This document shows positions 25,769 to 33,465 of a DNA stretch of 64,000 nucleotides, piece after piece. The notes beneath the pieces were generated by a model, which saw only the letters and a list, made by a program, of their open reading frames with translations, had not been told where the DNA came from and did not search any database. The position numbers and the translations under genes are program-made. Source of the DNA: Bacillus sp. ISL-18 (lineage in GTDB: Bacteria; Bacillota; Bacilli; Bacillales; Cytobacillaceae); assembly GCF_018613415.1 (NCBI RefSeq), contig NZ_JAGGQG010000003.1, positions 186,001-250,000 of the forward strand, read 5' to 3'. Each line of letters begins with the position of its first letter. Position 1 is the first letter of the stretch.

Positions 25769-26179
25769 CTATACTGAAACAGGCTCAAGATGGTTTACCA
25801 ATTCTGATTTGATGGACTCCGGTATCTGGACGGGTTTTCCAGTAGAACGGTCGATAAACACATTTGTAAGACTTCCCTTTGCTACAAGCTTATCTTCTTT
25901 AAAAAAACCAAATGATAAGGTGTAAGAAGAATTGCCGATTTTTGAAATCGAAACTTGAGCTTCTAACTCGTCATCATATTCAATATTCCCTAAATAACTA
26001 CATTCCACATGTACACGCGGCATATCTAAACCTAGTTGAAAAATCTTTTTATAGGAATAGCCGATACGTCTAAAAAAGTCATGATCCATGATCTCAAAAT
26101 AACGAAATATCGCACTGTAATGGATACGCCCAGACGCATCCGTATCAACAAATTGAATGCGGACTTTTTTGGTTATCAT
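25769..26179 (-). CDS. Acyl-CoA thioesterase, 4HBT/YbgC-like
   Basis: 136 residues with a single hot-dog fold. The active-site Asp is in QFVDTDASGRIHYSAIFRYFE, the form used by 4-hydroxybenzoyl-CoA thioesterase and YbgC. It would hydrolyse a small acyl-CoA or aryl-CoA. It is monocistronic, divergent from the LysR gene at 26378, and shares the intergenic operator D2 with it. GGAGGGGAA precedes the ATG. Confidence 0.85.
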   Translation of the reverse strand: MITKKVRIQFVDTDASGRIHYSAIFRYFEIMDHDFFRRIGYSYKKIFQLGLDMPRVHVECSYLGNIEYDDELEAQVSISKIGNSSYTLSFGFFKEDKLVAKGSLTNVFIDRSTGKPVQIPESIKSELVNHLEPVSV

Positions 26180-26243
26180 TGTTTCCTATTCCCCTCCCTT
26201 CTTTAACTATTTAAATAAATTGTATGATAATTTTTAATAAAGA

Positions 26244-26284
26244 TAAAGTTAACAATATTTACAATTGCGTAATTAAAACTTACA
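26244..26284. promoter_or_regulatory. Operator copy D2, between thioesterase and LysR 2
   Basis: TAAAGTTAACAATATTTACA at 26244-26263, then AAAACTTACA at 26275-26284. The arrangement repeats copy D1. It lies 65-105 bases upstream of the thioesterase start and in front of the LysR gene, as expected for an autoregulated LysR site. Confidence 0.6.
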
Positions 26285-26295
26285 ATAAAAGAATG

Positions 26296-26353
26296 GGAGC
26301 ATGGGGACGGTTCTCCCGCTTCCAAGGAAGCAGGAGAACCGTCCCCATGCTCC
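26296..26353. repeat. 58-base near-perfect palindrome upstream of LysR 2
   Basis: Arms of 21 bases at 26296-26316 and 26333-26353 are perfectly complementary. After one mismatch, GCTTCC/GGAAGC continues the stem to a tiny loop. The GGGGACGGTTCTCC core resembles dispersed repeats of Bacillus and clostridia. In RNA it would sit ten bases before the ribosome site of the LysR gene. Confidence 0.75.
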
Positions 26354-26377
26354 TTCAAAAAAAGTGGGTGAATGAAA

Positions 26378-27283
26378 ATGAATATTGATCAACTTCAGTA
26401 TATTATTGAGGTTTCTGAGCAAGGAACGATTGCTAGGGCAGCGGAGAGACTTCATGTTTCTCATTCTGCTATTAGTCAGGCCATTGCCGGTTTGGAGTCT
26501 GAACTGGGGCTAACGATTTTCAATCGCTCGCGTTCAGGAAGCAAAATTACGACGGAAGGCAAAGCAGTTATTAAATTATCGCTTGAAATTATGAATAAAC
26601 TAAAGGAATTGAAGAATATTGGACAGGAAGCCACAAAGCTAAAAGGGGATTTAAAAATAGCAGCCTCGACCATTTACTTTTCCACTTTTCTCCCTGAACT
26701 TCTTTATTCTTTCAGGAGGGAATTTCCTAATGTGCGCCTCGAAATTAATGAAAACGATACTCATAATATCATTGAAGCCATAAAAAATAATCTTTTTGAT
26801 ATTGGATTGGTATTAGGTACTGACGAAACGTTGAAGATTGAAGACCCCAGAATAACCCTTGAAGTATTGATGCAGTCAAGTGTCATGGTTTGTGTGAGCA
26901 AGTACTCACCACTAGCTTATAACAAGACAGTGGGCCCTGAAGAATTAATACGCCAACCATTAGTAGTCCGAAATGAAATATTCGCGGAGAGATTTTGGAA
27001 TAAATTATTTATGGATTACGGGGAAGGAAACGTCGTTTTTTATTCGAATAATCATGATGTTATAAAAAATCTAATTGCCAATAACATAGCGGCAGGTATC
27101 TATTCAGAGTTCTGGATCAGAAATGACCCGTTAGTATTAAGCGGAGATATCGTCCCGATTCCGTATGTTGACACAGACACAGACTATAGTAAAACTTACT
27201 TACTTAGTGTCCTGCCGAAAACCAGCCATCTGCCAATCATCATGAAAGAATTTATGCAAGAACTAAGAAATAAACTAAAGTAA
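26378..27283 (+). CDS. LysR-family regulator 2 of the aromatic island
   Basis: GTGGGTGA lies just before ATG 26372, too close for initiation, so ATG 26378 is preferred. The 301-residue product has a LysR helix-turn-helix (GTIARAAERLHVSHSAISQAI) and the effector domain. It is clearly different from the other two regulators of the island, belonging to the CysL/YwfK-like branch by appearance. Its position next to copy D2 suggests it controls the thioesterase and CoA-transferase operons. Confidence 0.88.
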   Translation: MNIDQLQYIIEVSEQGTIARAAERLHVSHSAISQAIAGLESELGLTIFNRSRSGSKITTEGKAVIKLSLEIMNKLKELKNIGQEATKLKGDLKIAASTIYFSTFLPELLYSFRREFPNVRLEINENDTHNIIEAIKNNLFDIGLVLGTDETLKIEDPRITLEVLMQSSVMVCVSKYSPLAYNKTVGPEELIRQPLVVRNEIFAERFWNKLFMDYGEGNVVFYSNNHDVIKNLIANNIAAGIYSEFWIRNDPLVLSGDIVPIPYVDTDTDYSKTYLLSVLPKTSHLPIIMKEFMQELRNKLK

Positions 27284-27466
27284 TCATTCAGTAAGCCTAA
27301 TTGAAACGATCATTTTTTGAAGTGATGCCTTTAATTCATCTAATTCTTGGCTAGCTTCGATTATTTCCGAATCATTTAACGCGTCTTTCTTTTCTTCTAA
27401 TGCATTTAATTTTTCACGATAGATCTTTATCTGTTCATGCAGCTCAATGGATTTAGACAGTAACAT
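27284..27466 (-). CDS. Spo0E-like aspartyl-phosphate phosphatase family peptide
   Basis: 60 residues predicted as two helices. The C-terminal half contains EIIEASQELDELK, matching the SQELD signature of Spo0E-family phosphatases that dephosphorylate Spo0A-P. The usual next positions (LI or LL) are replaced by LK, so activity is uncertain. GGAGGAGTT precedes the ATG, a strong site. It is convergent with the LysR gene. It supports a sporulating host. Confidence 0.72.
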   Translation of the reverse strand: MLLSKSIELHEQIKIYREKLNALEEKKDALNDSEIIEASQELDELKASLQKMIVSIRLTE

Positions 27467-27484
27467 AGTTTCAACTCCTCCATT

Positions 27485-27522
27485 TATAAAAAAACGACAT
27501 AAGGGATGAGTTAAATCATCCC
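27485..27522 (-). terminator. Terminator of the metallo-hydrolase gene
   Basis: GGGATGA at 27503-27509 pairs with TCATCCC at 27516-27522. On the minus strand a seven-T run follows about eight bases after the stem. Confidence 0.55.
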
Positions 27523-27533
27523 CAATTCATTTT

Positions 27534-28208
27534 TTAAAAGGCCACTTTTCTTTCTGCTAAGTCTGAGAGACGTTCCTTGACCTGATTTTTACAAACCCCG
27601 CCATGGAAACAAATGACTTTATCAATCTCATAATCAAGGAACCTAGTAATAGATTGAAGGGCTTGCTCCATATCAAGGGTAAACTTTTTAGTGGGATAGT
27701 GTAATTGACCTTGGTCTGCTGTCAGAGCATCCCCGGTAATCAAGGTTTTTGTAGCACAATGGTACAAGCTTATGTGATCTGGAGTATGTCCCGGTGTAAA
27801 AATAACAGAAATCCCGCCACAAAATGGTAACTCTTGCCCATCTGCAATTGTATAATCTACCTGAATGACTGGAACCGTTATCCCAGTTTTGATTAATTTT
27901 TTTTCTCCTTGTATATATGGCTTGGTTAGCTCGTGGGCATACACTTCAATTTTATGATTAAAACCACTAATTACCTCGTATAAGCTGCCAATATGGTCAT
28001 AATCTTGATGAGTAATGATAATCTTGGTTAGTTTGCCAATCCGCATCTTCGCCAAGTTATCGCAGATTGCCTCCAATTGTCCAGGATATCCCGTATCGAT
28101 CAGAATGACATCCTTATCATCCCAAATAATGGTCGGTCGAAAAACCATTGGGCTATTGTTTACCACCGAATGTAATTCAATAAACCCAATACCTTCATCT
28201 ATTTTCAT
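27534..28208 (-). CDS. MBL-fold metallo-hydrolase
   Basis: 224 residues of metallo-beta-lactamase fold. The zinc motif HxDxDH is seen as ITHQDYDHIGS, followed by TPGHTPDHISLY and LITGDAL with the other metal ligands. This is the glyoxalase II/YflN-type hydrolase subgroup. AGAAAGGAG precedes the ATG. Whether it belongs to the aromatic pathway (for example, as a lactonase or thioester hydrolase) cannot be told; it is separated from the neighbouring operon by about 75 bases. Confidence 0.85.
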   Translation of the reverse strand: MKIDEGIGFIELHSVVNNSPMVFRPTIIWDDKDVILIDTGYPGQLEAICDNLAKMRIGKLTKIIITHQDYDHIGSLYEVISGFNHKIEVYAHELTKPYIQGEKKLIKTGITVPVIQVDYTIADGQELPFCGGISVIFTPGHTPDHISLYHCATKTLITGDALTADQGQLHYPTKKFTLDMEQALQSITRFLDYEIDKVICFHGGVCKNQVKERLSDLAERKVAF

Positions 28209-28282
28209 ACGATTTCTCCTTTCTCGCTGCTAATTAGTCAAAACCTTTGCTTCTGGTTTAGGGAAGAGTTATTACTTAATAA

Positions 28283-29122
28283 CTATGAAATCAGTGTTTT
28301 CTTTTCAAAAGTTTGAACATTTTCTTCCATGACCCTACTCTGCCAAACAATGAATAACATTCCTTTCCATACGGGAGGCATCTCTATTGAACATTTTAAT
28401 AATGGTCCATCATGTCGTTGAAGTACCATTACTTCTGTTTTCAAGGAGTTTTCTTCATTTTCCAGCGTAACAGCATAACGTCCGGGTGCAGGCAGTGTAT
28501 AGTACGGTTGCGGAGTTAATTCTATTCCATCCCAATCACATTTCACTTTGTAGAAAGAACCCATGAAATGTGGAAGTTCCTCGACATTGCCTGTTAACAA
28601 TCTTTCACGGATACAGGAGCTGCTAATTTTCTCGTCGCGGTACGCAACCTTTTCCACTTTTGTTACATCGATCTTCCCACCTGAATCATGGTTTAATCGA
28701 TCCATATTTCCCGCCCCCCGGCTTCCATAACAAAAATCAAATCCAGCGACTGCATGAATAACGGCGAACTGTGTTAAATATTGGATAACAAATTGGTCTG
28801 GAGAAAGGCTGGAAAATTCTTTATCAAATTCAACAACATAAAAAAGATCAACACCTAACCCTCGAAGCTTCTCCTCTTTTTCAGTCAAGGGCATCAAATA
28901 CTGAATTTGCTTTTTCCCGTTTGTGAGGACAGATTTAGGATGAGGGAAGAAGCTCATCACGGCTAACTGGACATTTTTTTCTTTCGCTTTTTCCTTTGCT
29001 ATTATAATGACTTCACAATGACCAAGATGGAGACCGTCAAAACATCCAAGTGCCATCACATTCGGTTCTGCTTGCTTCTGCCAGGTTCGTAAGTTATCTC
29101 GGTTCAAATGAATCGTCTTCAT
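28283..29122 (-). CDS. FAD synthetase-like protein (RibF/RibC family)
   Basis: Start placed at ATG 29122, behind AAAGGAG. The N-terminal 180 residues form a nucleotidyltransferase with MALGCFDGLHLGH and SSSCIRERLLTGNVE, the FMN adenylyltransferase signature. The C-terminal 100 residues lie where the riboflavin kinase domain should be, but no GxxxGFPTAN motif is visible, so kinase activity is probably lost. It is the last gene of the monooxygenase operon, next to a flavin reductase, so it may supply FAD to the two-component monooxygenase. Confidence 0.82.
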   Translation of the reverse strand: MKTIHLNRDNLRTWQKQAEPNVMALGCFDGLHLGHCEVIIIAKEKAKEKNVQLAVMSFFPHPKSVLTNGKKQIQYLMPLTEKEEKLRGLGVDLFYVVEFDKEFSSLSPDQFVIQYLTQFAVIHAVAGFDFCYGSRGAGNMDRLNHDSGGKIDVTKVEKVAYRDEKISSSCIRERLLTGNVEELPHFMGSFYKVKCDWDGIELTPQPYYTLPAPGRYAVTLENEENSLKTEVMVLQRHDGPLLKCSIEMPPVWKGMLFIVWQSRVMEENVQTFEKKTLIS

Positions 29123-29141
29123 ACAGTCTCCTTTCAAGCTC

Positions 29142-29624
29142 CTACACTGTGACCGGAGTGTCTTCTTTTAAAGAGCGGTAGCGGCCGCTGTAAAAAACAA
29201 GTGGTTCTGCATCTTCAATTCTGATATCCGTTACTTTTCCAATAAAAAGTGTGTGATCACCTTCAACATGCTTAGTTGAAACTTCACAGGCAATCTGAAC
29301 AACCGATCCTGAAAGAACGGGTTTACCATCGAGTCGGTCAAAGACAACTTCCTTATGTTCCTTTAGCTGCCCGGCAAAAATCATCGAAAGCTCCTGTTGA
29401 TTAGCTGCTAAAATATTCACTGTAAAAAGATTACTTTGGTTAATTTTGGGAAGAATCTTTGCTTTTTCTCCAATTGAAATCACTACAAGCTTCGGGTCCA
29501 ATGACACTGACATGAACGCATTTGCAGTCATCCCATGGACCCCTTCGCCATCCACTTCTGTTGCGATTACTGTTACACCTGTAGCAAATTTACCCATTGC
29601 ATTGCGAAATTGACGATCATCCAT
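29142..29624 (-). CDS. Flavin reductase of a two-component monooxygenase (HpaC/HsaB-like)
   Basis: 160 residues with the flavin-reductase split-barrel signature FATGVTVIATEVDGEGVHGMTANAFMSVS, then GDHTLFIGKVTDI. Such proteins reduce FAD or FMN with NAD(P)H and pass it by diffusion to an oxygenase. The partner is very likely the acyl-CoA dehydrogenase-fold monooxygenase at 33466 in the same operon. AGGAGGT lies nine bases before the ATG. Confidence 0.9.
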   Translation of the reverse strand: MDDRQFRNAMGKFATGVTVIATEVDGEGVHGMTANAFMSVSLDPKLVVISIGEKAKILPKINQSNLFTVNILAANQQELSMIFAGQLKEHKEVVFDRLDGKPVLSGSVVQIACEVSTKHVEGDHTLFIGKVTDIRIEDAEPLVFYSGRYRSLKEDTPVTV

Positions 29625-29671
29625 ACTAAAATTACCTCCTGTTAGAATATTTACTAGTTTTATTGTATTTA

Positions 29672-30553
29672 TTACTTATTGATATCGGTGCCTTGTTGAT
29701 GTTCGTTCACGTCAAAAGCATTTCGATTCCTTAAAATCAGCGCGATTATACCTGCAGCTAAAAGGACAACACCTGCCAACAGGAAAAAGTGGAGCGTCCC
29801 TGAAACGATTAATTTTATGGCTCCCAGAGTTCCAAGCGCGAGAATAATCCATTTGAATAATTGCTGTGGAATGAGGGGCAGTACTTTAATACCGACAAAA
29901 GTTCCGATTGCAACAGCAGGAATGACCATGAGATCGACTAGCATTGAACGTGAGGTAACCATACCTAAATGAATATAAAAAGGGAACTTAATCACATTAA
30001 CAAAGAGGAAAAACCATGCTCCCGTTCCGACAAATACATTCTTTGGCAGTCGCTGCGCTAATAAATAGACGACCATTACTGATCCAGCAACATTTCCAAT
30101 CATAGTAGTAAAACCTGCCAGAATTCCGATCAATCCAATAAACCAGACTGAGCTAGGTAATACCTGGTCCATCCGTGAACCTGCCAAATCTCTAATGACC
30201 TGAAACAGATTAAGCCCTATAATCATGATCCCAAGTAGAATCTTGAGTTGTTCATTGTCGATATTCATTAAAACAAAATAGCCAATGATGATACCTGCCA
30301 AAATCCAAGGAACTAAGGAGAATAGTTGCCTCCAAGCTACCGTCCGCCGATAATAGGTAACTGCAATGAGATCTCCCATTAAAAGAATTGGCAGTAAAAT
30401 CCCCACTGCTTCCTTAGCTGGTAAAAACAAGCTTAGTAAAGTCATGGTAAAGATTCCGAGTACATTCAGCCCCGTTGTCTTCCCAAAGCCCGAGAGCAAT
30501 CCTGCGAGCATGATGAACAGCCAGAGCAAAATCGCCAAATCAAACACAAACAT
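29672..30553 (-). CDS. TauE/SafE-family membrane transporter
   Basis: 293 residues with about eight hydrophobic segments arranged as two repeats. GFTTMIGNVAGSVMVVYLLAQRLPK is the TauE/SafE signature. Characterised relatives export sulfite or carry small anions and organic acids. In an aromatic operon it may import or export an acid intermediate. The ATG at 30553 follows GTAGGTG closely. Confidence 0.82.
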   Translation of the reverse strand: MFVFDLAILLWLFIMLAGLLSGFGKTTGLNVLGIFTMTLLSLFLPAKEAVGILLPILLMGDLIAVTYYRRTVAWRQLFSLVPWILAGIIIGYFVLMNIDNEQLKILLGIMIIGLNLFQVIRDLAGSRMDQVLPSSVWFIGLIGILAGFTTMIGNVAGSVMVVYLLAQRLPKNVFVGTGAWFFLFVNVIKFPFYIHLGMVTSRSMLVDLMVIPAVAIGTFVGIKVLPLIPQQLFKWIILALGTLGAIKLIVSGTLHFFLLAGVVLLAAGIIALILRNRNAFDVNEHQQGTDINK

Positions 30554-30668
30554 CACCTACTCTAATACATCCCTTCATTAATGAAGGCACAACTGGCGAA
30601 AAGCCCTCTTGCTGAAATTTACAAGCAGCCCAGGTGAGAATCCTGAGCTCTTGTATTCTTTCAATATC

Positions 30669-31340
30669 TTAAAACGTATATCCTTTATCAAGCAGTTCTT
30701 GGTCCACCCATGATCGGTCAACCGTCTTATTTCGAATTTGTTCCAACAATTTCCCTTCCTTTTCTACCATGTTGATTAACTTGGGTAATAACCCCTCGGC
30801 TTCTTCATGGGGTACAATGACGACCCCATCGCTATCGCCAACAACTAAATCTCCAGGCCTAACAATTATGCCTCCGCAGGCAATCGGGACGTTTAGCTCT
30901 CCAGGACCATCTTTATAGCAGCCTCGATGGGTAACACCTTTTGCAAATACGGGGATGGTAAGAGTTGGCAGAATATCACTGTCACGGATTGCTCCATCGA
31001 TGACAAGTCCGACGGCTCCTCTCCTGATACAATTGCTGACCACAATTTCACCTACAGGTGCTTGGGATGTATCCCCTCCTGTATTCAAAACTAACACGTC
31101 CCCCGGTTCTGCTAATTCAATCGCCTTTTGAAGAACCAAATTATCGCCAGGCGGACAATGGATCGTAATCGCATGTCCAGCCACCATTGGCTTAGGATGA
31201 AAGGGGCGAATTTTGCTATCCATGGCAAACATTTTTTCCATGCCATCACTAATAATTGAGGTCGGAATTTCCGAATAAGCCCTAACGATTTCTTGACTTA
31301 CATATCGTTTTGTAGGATATATTCTATAACCTAGCTTCAT
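30669..31340 (-). CDS. RraA-fold aldolase/decarboxylase (HMG/CHA aldolase type)
   Basis: 223 residues. GAVGLVIDGAIRDSD carries the GxxxDxxxRD metal and substrate motif shared by 4-hydroxy-4-methyl-2-oxoglutarate aldolases, while GDVLVLNTGGD and GDLVVGDSDGVVIVP complete the fold. Enzymes with this motif also decarboxylate oxaloacetate. It would process the final keto-acid of a ring-cleavage route to pyruvate. GAGGGGGAT precedes the ATG. It lies 10 bases from the cupin gene and is co-transcribed. Confidence 0.85.
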   Translation of the reverse strand: MKLGYRIYPTKRYVSQEIVRAYSEIPTSIISDGMEKMFAMDSKIRPFHPKPMVAGHAITIHCPPGDNLVLQKAIELAEPGDVLVLNTGGDTSQAPVGEIVVSNCIRRGAVGLVIDGAIRDSDILPTLTIPVFAKGVTHRGCYKDGPGELNVPIACGGIIVRPGDLVVGDSDGVVIVPHEEAEGLLPKLINMVEKEGKLLEQIRNKTVDRSWVDQELLDKGYTF

Positions 31341-31350
31341 GACATCCCCC

Positions 31351-32481
31351 TCATTTCTTTAACAACGGTACGGCCTGGGCGGAATTATACTGCCCAGTCT
31401 CCTTCTGATATCCACCGTTTTCTGTATATTCCTCAACCCTTTGTAACTCCATCCTCACAAAGATAGGAATATCATTGGTGGAGAATAGAATAGCATCTTC
31501 TGTTTCGGACGTGTTTACGTGCTCATGTACAGACCATGTTGGGATGACCAAATAATCGCCTTTTTCCCAATCAAATCGCACGCCATCGATCAAGGTAAAC
31601 CCTTTTCCTTCTTTAATATGGTATACGACACTGTTTACATGGCGGTGGGCTTTGCCATGAAACCCGACAGGCAGCTTCTGCAGCCATGCTCCGATGTTTT
31701 CATTGGCCGATTGTCCATTAGAAGGATTAATGTACTCCACCACATATCCTTCAACCGGATCCGCCTCGTAGTTATCACTTAACCCTTTCAATGCGGCAAG
31801 CGTCGAATTATATCTGTACACTGGCAGCGGAGCCTTGCTCGGCTGATGGTCGCCAAGCGGCCGCACCATACCGCCCTGATATTTATCAACACTCGGTTTT
31901 CTTATAATCGGCTGCTTTTTCACTGGACTTCCCTCAAAGAAGGTTCCGTGTAGATAATAGACTAGCGGTGTATCCAGACAGTCCATCCACATCATTGGCT
32001 CTGTCCCTTCGTGTTCATGCTCATGCCATAAACCCTTTGGAGTAATGACATAATCACCTTCACACATATACACCTTTTCCCCGTCTACTCCGCTATAAGC
32101 GCCTTCACCTTCAACAATATAGCGGATTGCTGTCTGCGTATGGCGGTGGGGAGGAGCTTCTTCTCCAGGAAGCAAGATTTGGACACATACCGACAACGTT
32201 TGAGTAGTTGCACCCCAACCGTACGGCTCCAAATCACGCATTCCTGGATTAATTAACATCAAAACCCTTCGGTCGCCGCCGTTTTCAAAAGAAATGATTT
32301 CTGCAGCTTTTTTCATATGACGCTCAATTACTTCTCTTTTCCATATATAAGGGATAGGTTTAGACTTTGGCTGTCGGTGCATCACCTCAGGAGCTGCCAT
32401 CCATAATGGTTCAAACCCATCTTTTGATACTTGTTGATGAAACGCTTCCATTTCAGGGGTAACTTTAACTGGACCTGCCAT
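31351..32481 (-). CDS. Double-cupin ring-cleavage dioxygenase, gentisate 1,2-dioxygenase-like
   Basis: 376 residues with two cupin domains. The N-terminal one has PGEEAPPHRHTQTAIRYIVEG and GLWHEHEHEG, supplying iron-binding histidines. The C-terminal one has GFHGKAHRHVNSVVYHIKEG and SVHEHVN. Both domains keep a histidine set, as in gentisate dioxygenases with one or two metal sites. The usual product is maleylpyruvate. The neighbours (an aromatic monooxygenase and an FAH hydrolase) fit a gentisate-type route; other para-diols are possible. Confidence 0.85.
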   Translation of the reverse strand: MAGPVKVTPEMEAFHQQVSKDGFEPLWMAAPEVMHRQPKSKPIPYIWKREVIERHMKKAAEIISFENGGDRRVLMLINPGMRDLEPYGWGATTQTLSVCVQILLPGEEAPPHRHTQTAIRYIVEGEGAYSGVDGEKVYMCEGDYVITPKGLWHEHEHEGTEPMMWMDCLDTPLVYYLHGTFFEGSPVKKQPIIRKPSVDKYQGGMVRPLGDHQPSKAPLPVYRYNSTLAALKGLSDNYEADPVEGYVVEYINPSNGQSANENIGAWLQKLPVGFHGKAHRHVNSVVYHIKEGKGFTLIDGVRFDWEKGDYLVIPTWSVHEHVNTSETEDAILFSTNDIPIFVRMELQRVEEYTENGGYQKETGQYNSAQAVPLLKK

Positions 32482-32501
32482 TCTCCATCATCCTTTTCAA
32501 T

Positions 32502-33440
32502 TTATTCATTCACAATCGGATTTTCTAAAGCGCCAATACCTTCAATTTCAACACGTACAATGTCTCCATGCTTCATCCATGACTGTGGGTTTCTGGCTTG
32601 ACCTACTCCACCAGGTGTTCCTGTACAAATAATGTCGCCAACTTCTAGCGTCATAATATTGGATAAGAAATTTACGAGATAAGGGATAGTGAATACTAGA
32701 TTTTTAGTATTAGAGCGTTGACGTTCTTCTCCATTTAGAGTTAGAACTAGATTACAGTTATCAGGATTTGGCAGGCTTTCTTTTGTTACCAAATGAGGTC
32801 CTAAAGGCAGTGTTGTATCAAACGTTTTACCTTGCAGCCATTCTTTCGTTCGCTTCTGGAAATCACGGATGGTTGCTTCATTGCCGATGGTATATCCTGC
32901 AACATAATCCATTGCCTCTTCTTCGGAGATATATTTGCCTTTCTTTCCGATTACAACAACCAGTTCAGCTTCATGATCAAGAGCATCTGATACTTTTGGT
33001 TTTAGGATTGGGTCGCCAGGTCCAATAATTGTATTATTATATTTTGCAAACACAACCGGAATGGTAGGAAGTTCTCTTCCCATTTCCTCTATATGTTCGC
33101 GATAATTTAATCCTACGCAAATGATTTTTTCCGGCTTTTGAATCGGTGATTCCAGCTTTACTTGTTTACCTTCATAATACAGCTTTCTTTTTATATCTTC
33201 TGAAAAATCATTACTCTGAACATATTCAATACTTTCTTTTGCAAAATTCGTACTATCTTCTCCGCCTTGCAAAAAGCCAATCATATTAGGTGGAATATAG
33301 GCTTCGGCGATTTGCTTTGCTCTGGCCTGCCCCTTGCTTTCCAATAAAAGTTCACAAGCCTTGTTCAGATCAATATATTCCTCATTAATCACTGCTGCAA
33401 TTCTTTGTTCACCTTCAATACTTACTGTTGCTAAACGCAT
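32502..33440 (-). CDS. Fumarylacetoacetate hydrolase-family protein (fumarylpyruvate hydrolase-like)
   Basis: 312 residues. The FAH core is visible as ICVGLNYREHIEEMG, DALDHEAELVVVIG (acidic metal ligands), GYTIGNEATIRDFQ and GDIICTGTPGGVG. An extra N-terminal domain of about 80 residues precedes it, as in many FAH-family hydrolases and isomerases. Following the cupin dioxygenase it would hydrolyse maleyl- or fumarylpyruvate to pyruvate and a C4 diacid. No separate maleylpyruvate isomerase gene is seen nearby. CTGGAGG precedes the ATG. Confidence 0.88.
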   Translation of the reverse strand: MRLATVSIEGEQRIAAVINEEYIDLNKACELLLESKGQARAKQIAEAYIPPNMIGFLQGGEDSTNFAKESIEYVQSNDFSEDIKRKLYYEGKQVKLESPIQKPEKIICVGLNYREHIEEMGRELPTIPVVFAKYNNTIIGPGDPILKPKVSDALDHEAELVVVIGKKGKYISEEEAMDYVAGYTIGNEATIRDFQKRTKEWLQGKTFDTTLPLGPHLVTKESLPNPDNCNLVLTLNGEERQRSNTKNLVFTIPYLVNFLSNIMTLEVGDIICTGTPGGVGQARNPQSWMKHGDIVRVEIEGIGALENPIVNE

Positions 33441-33465
33441 GGTTAAACCTCCAGATTAAGTTTTT

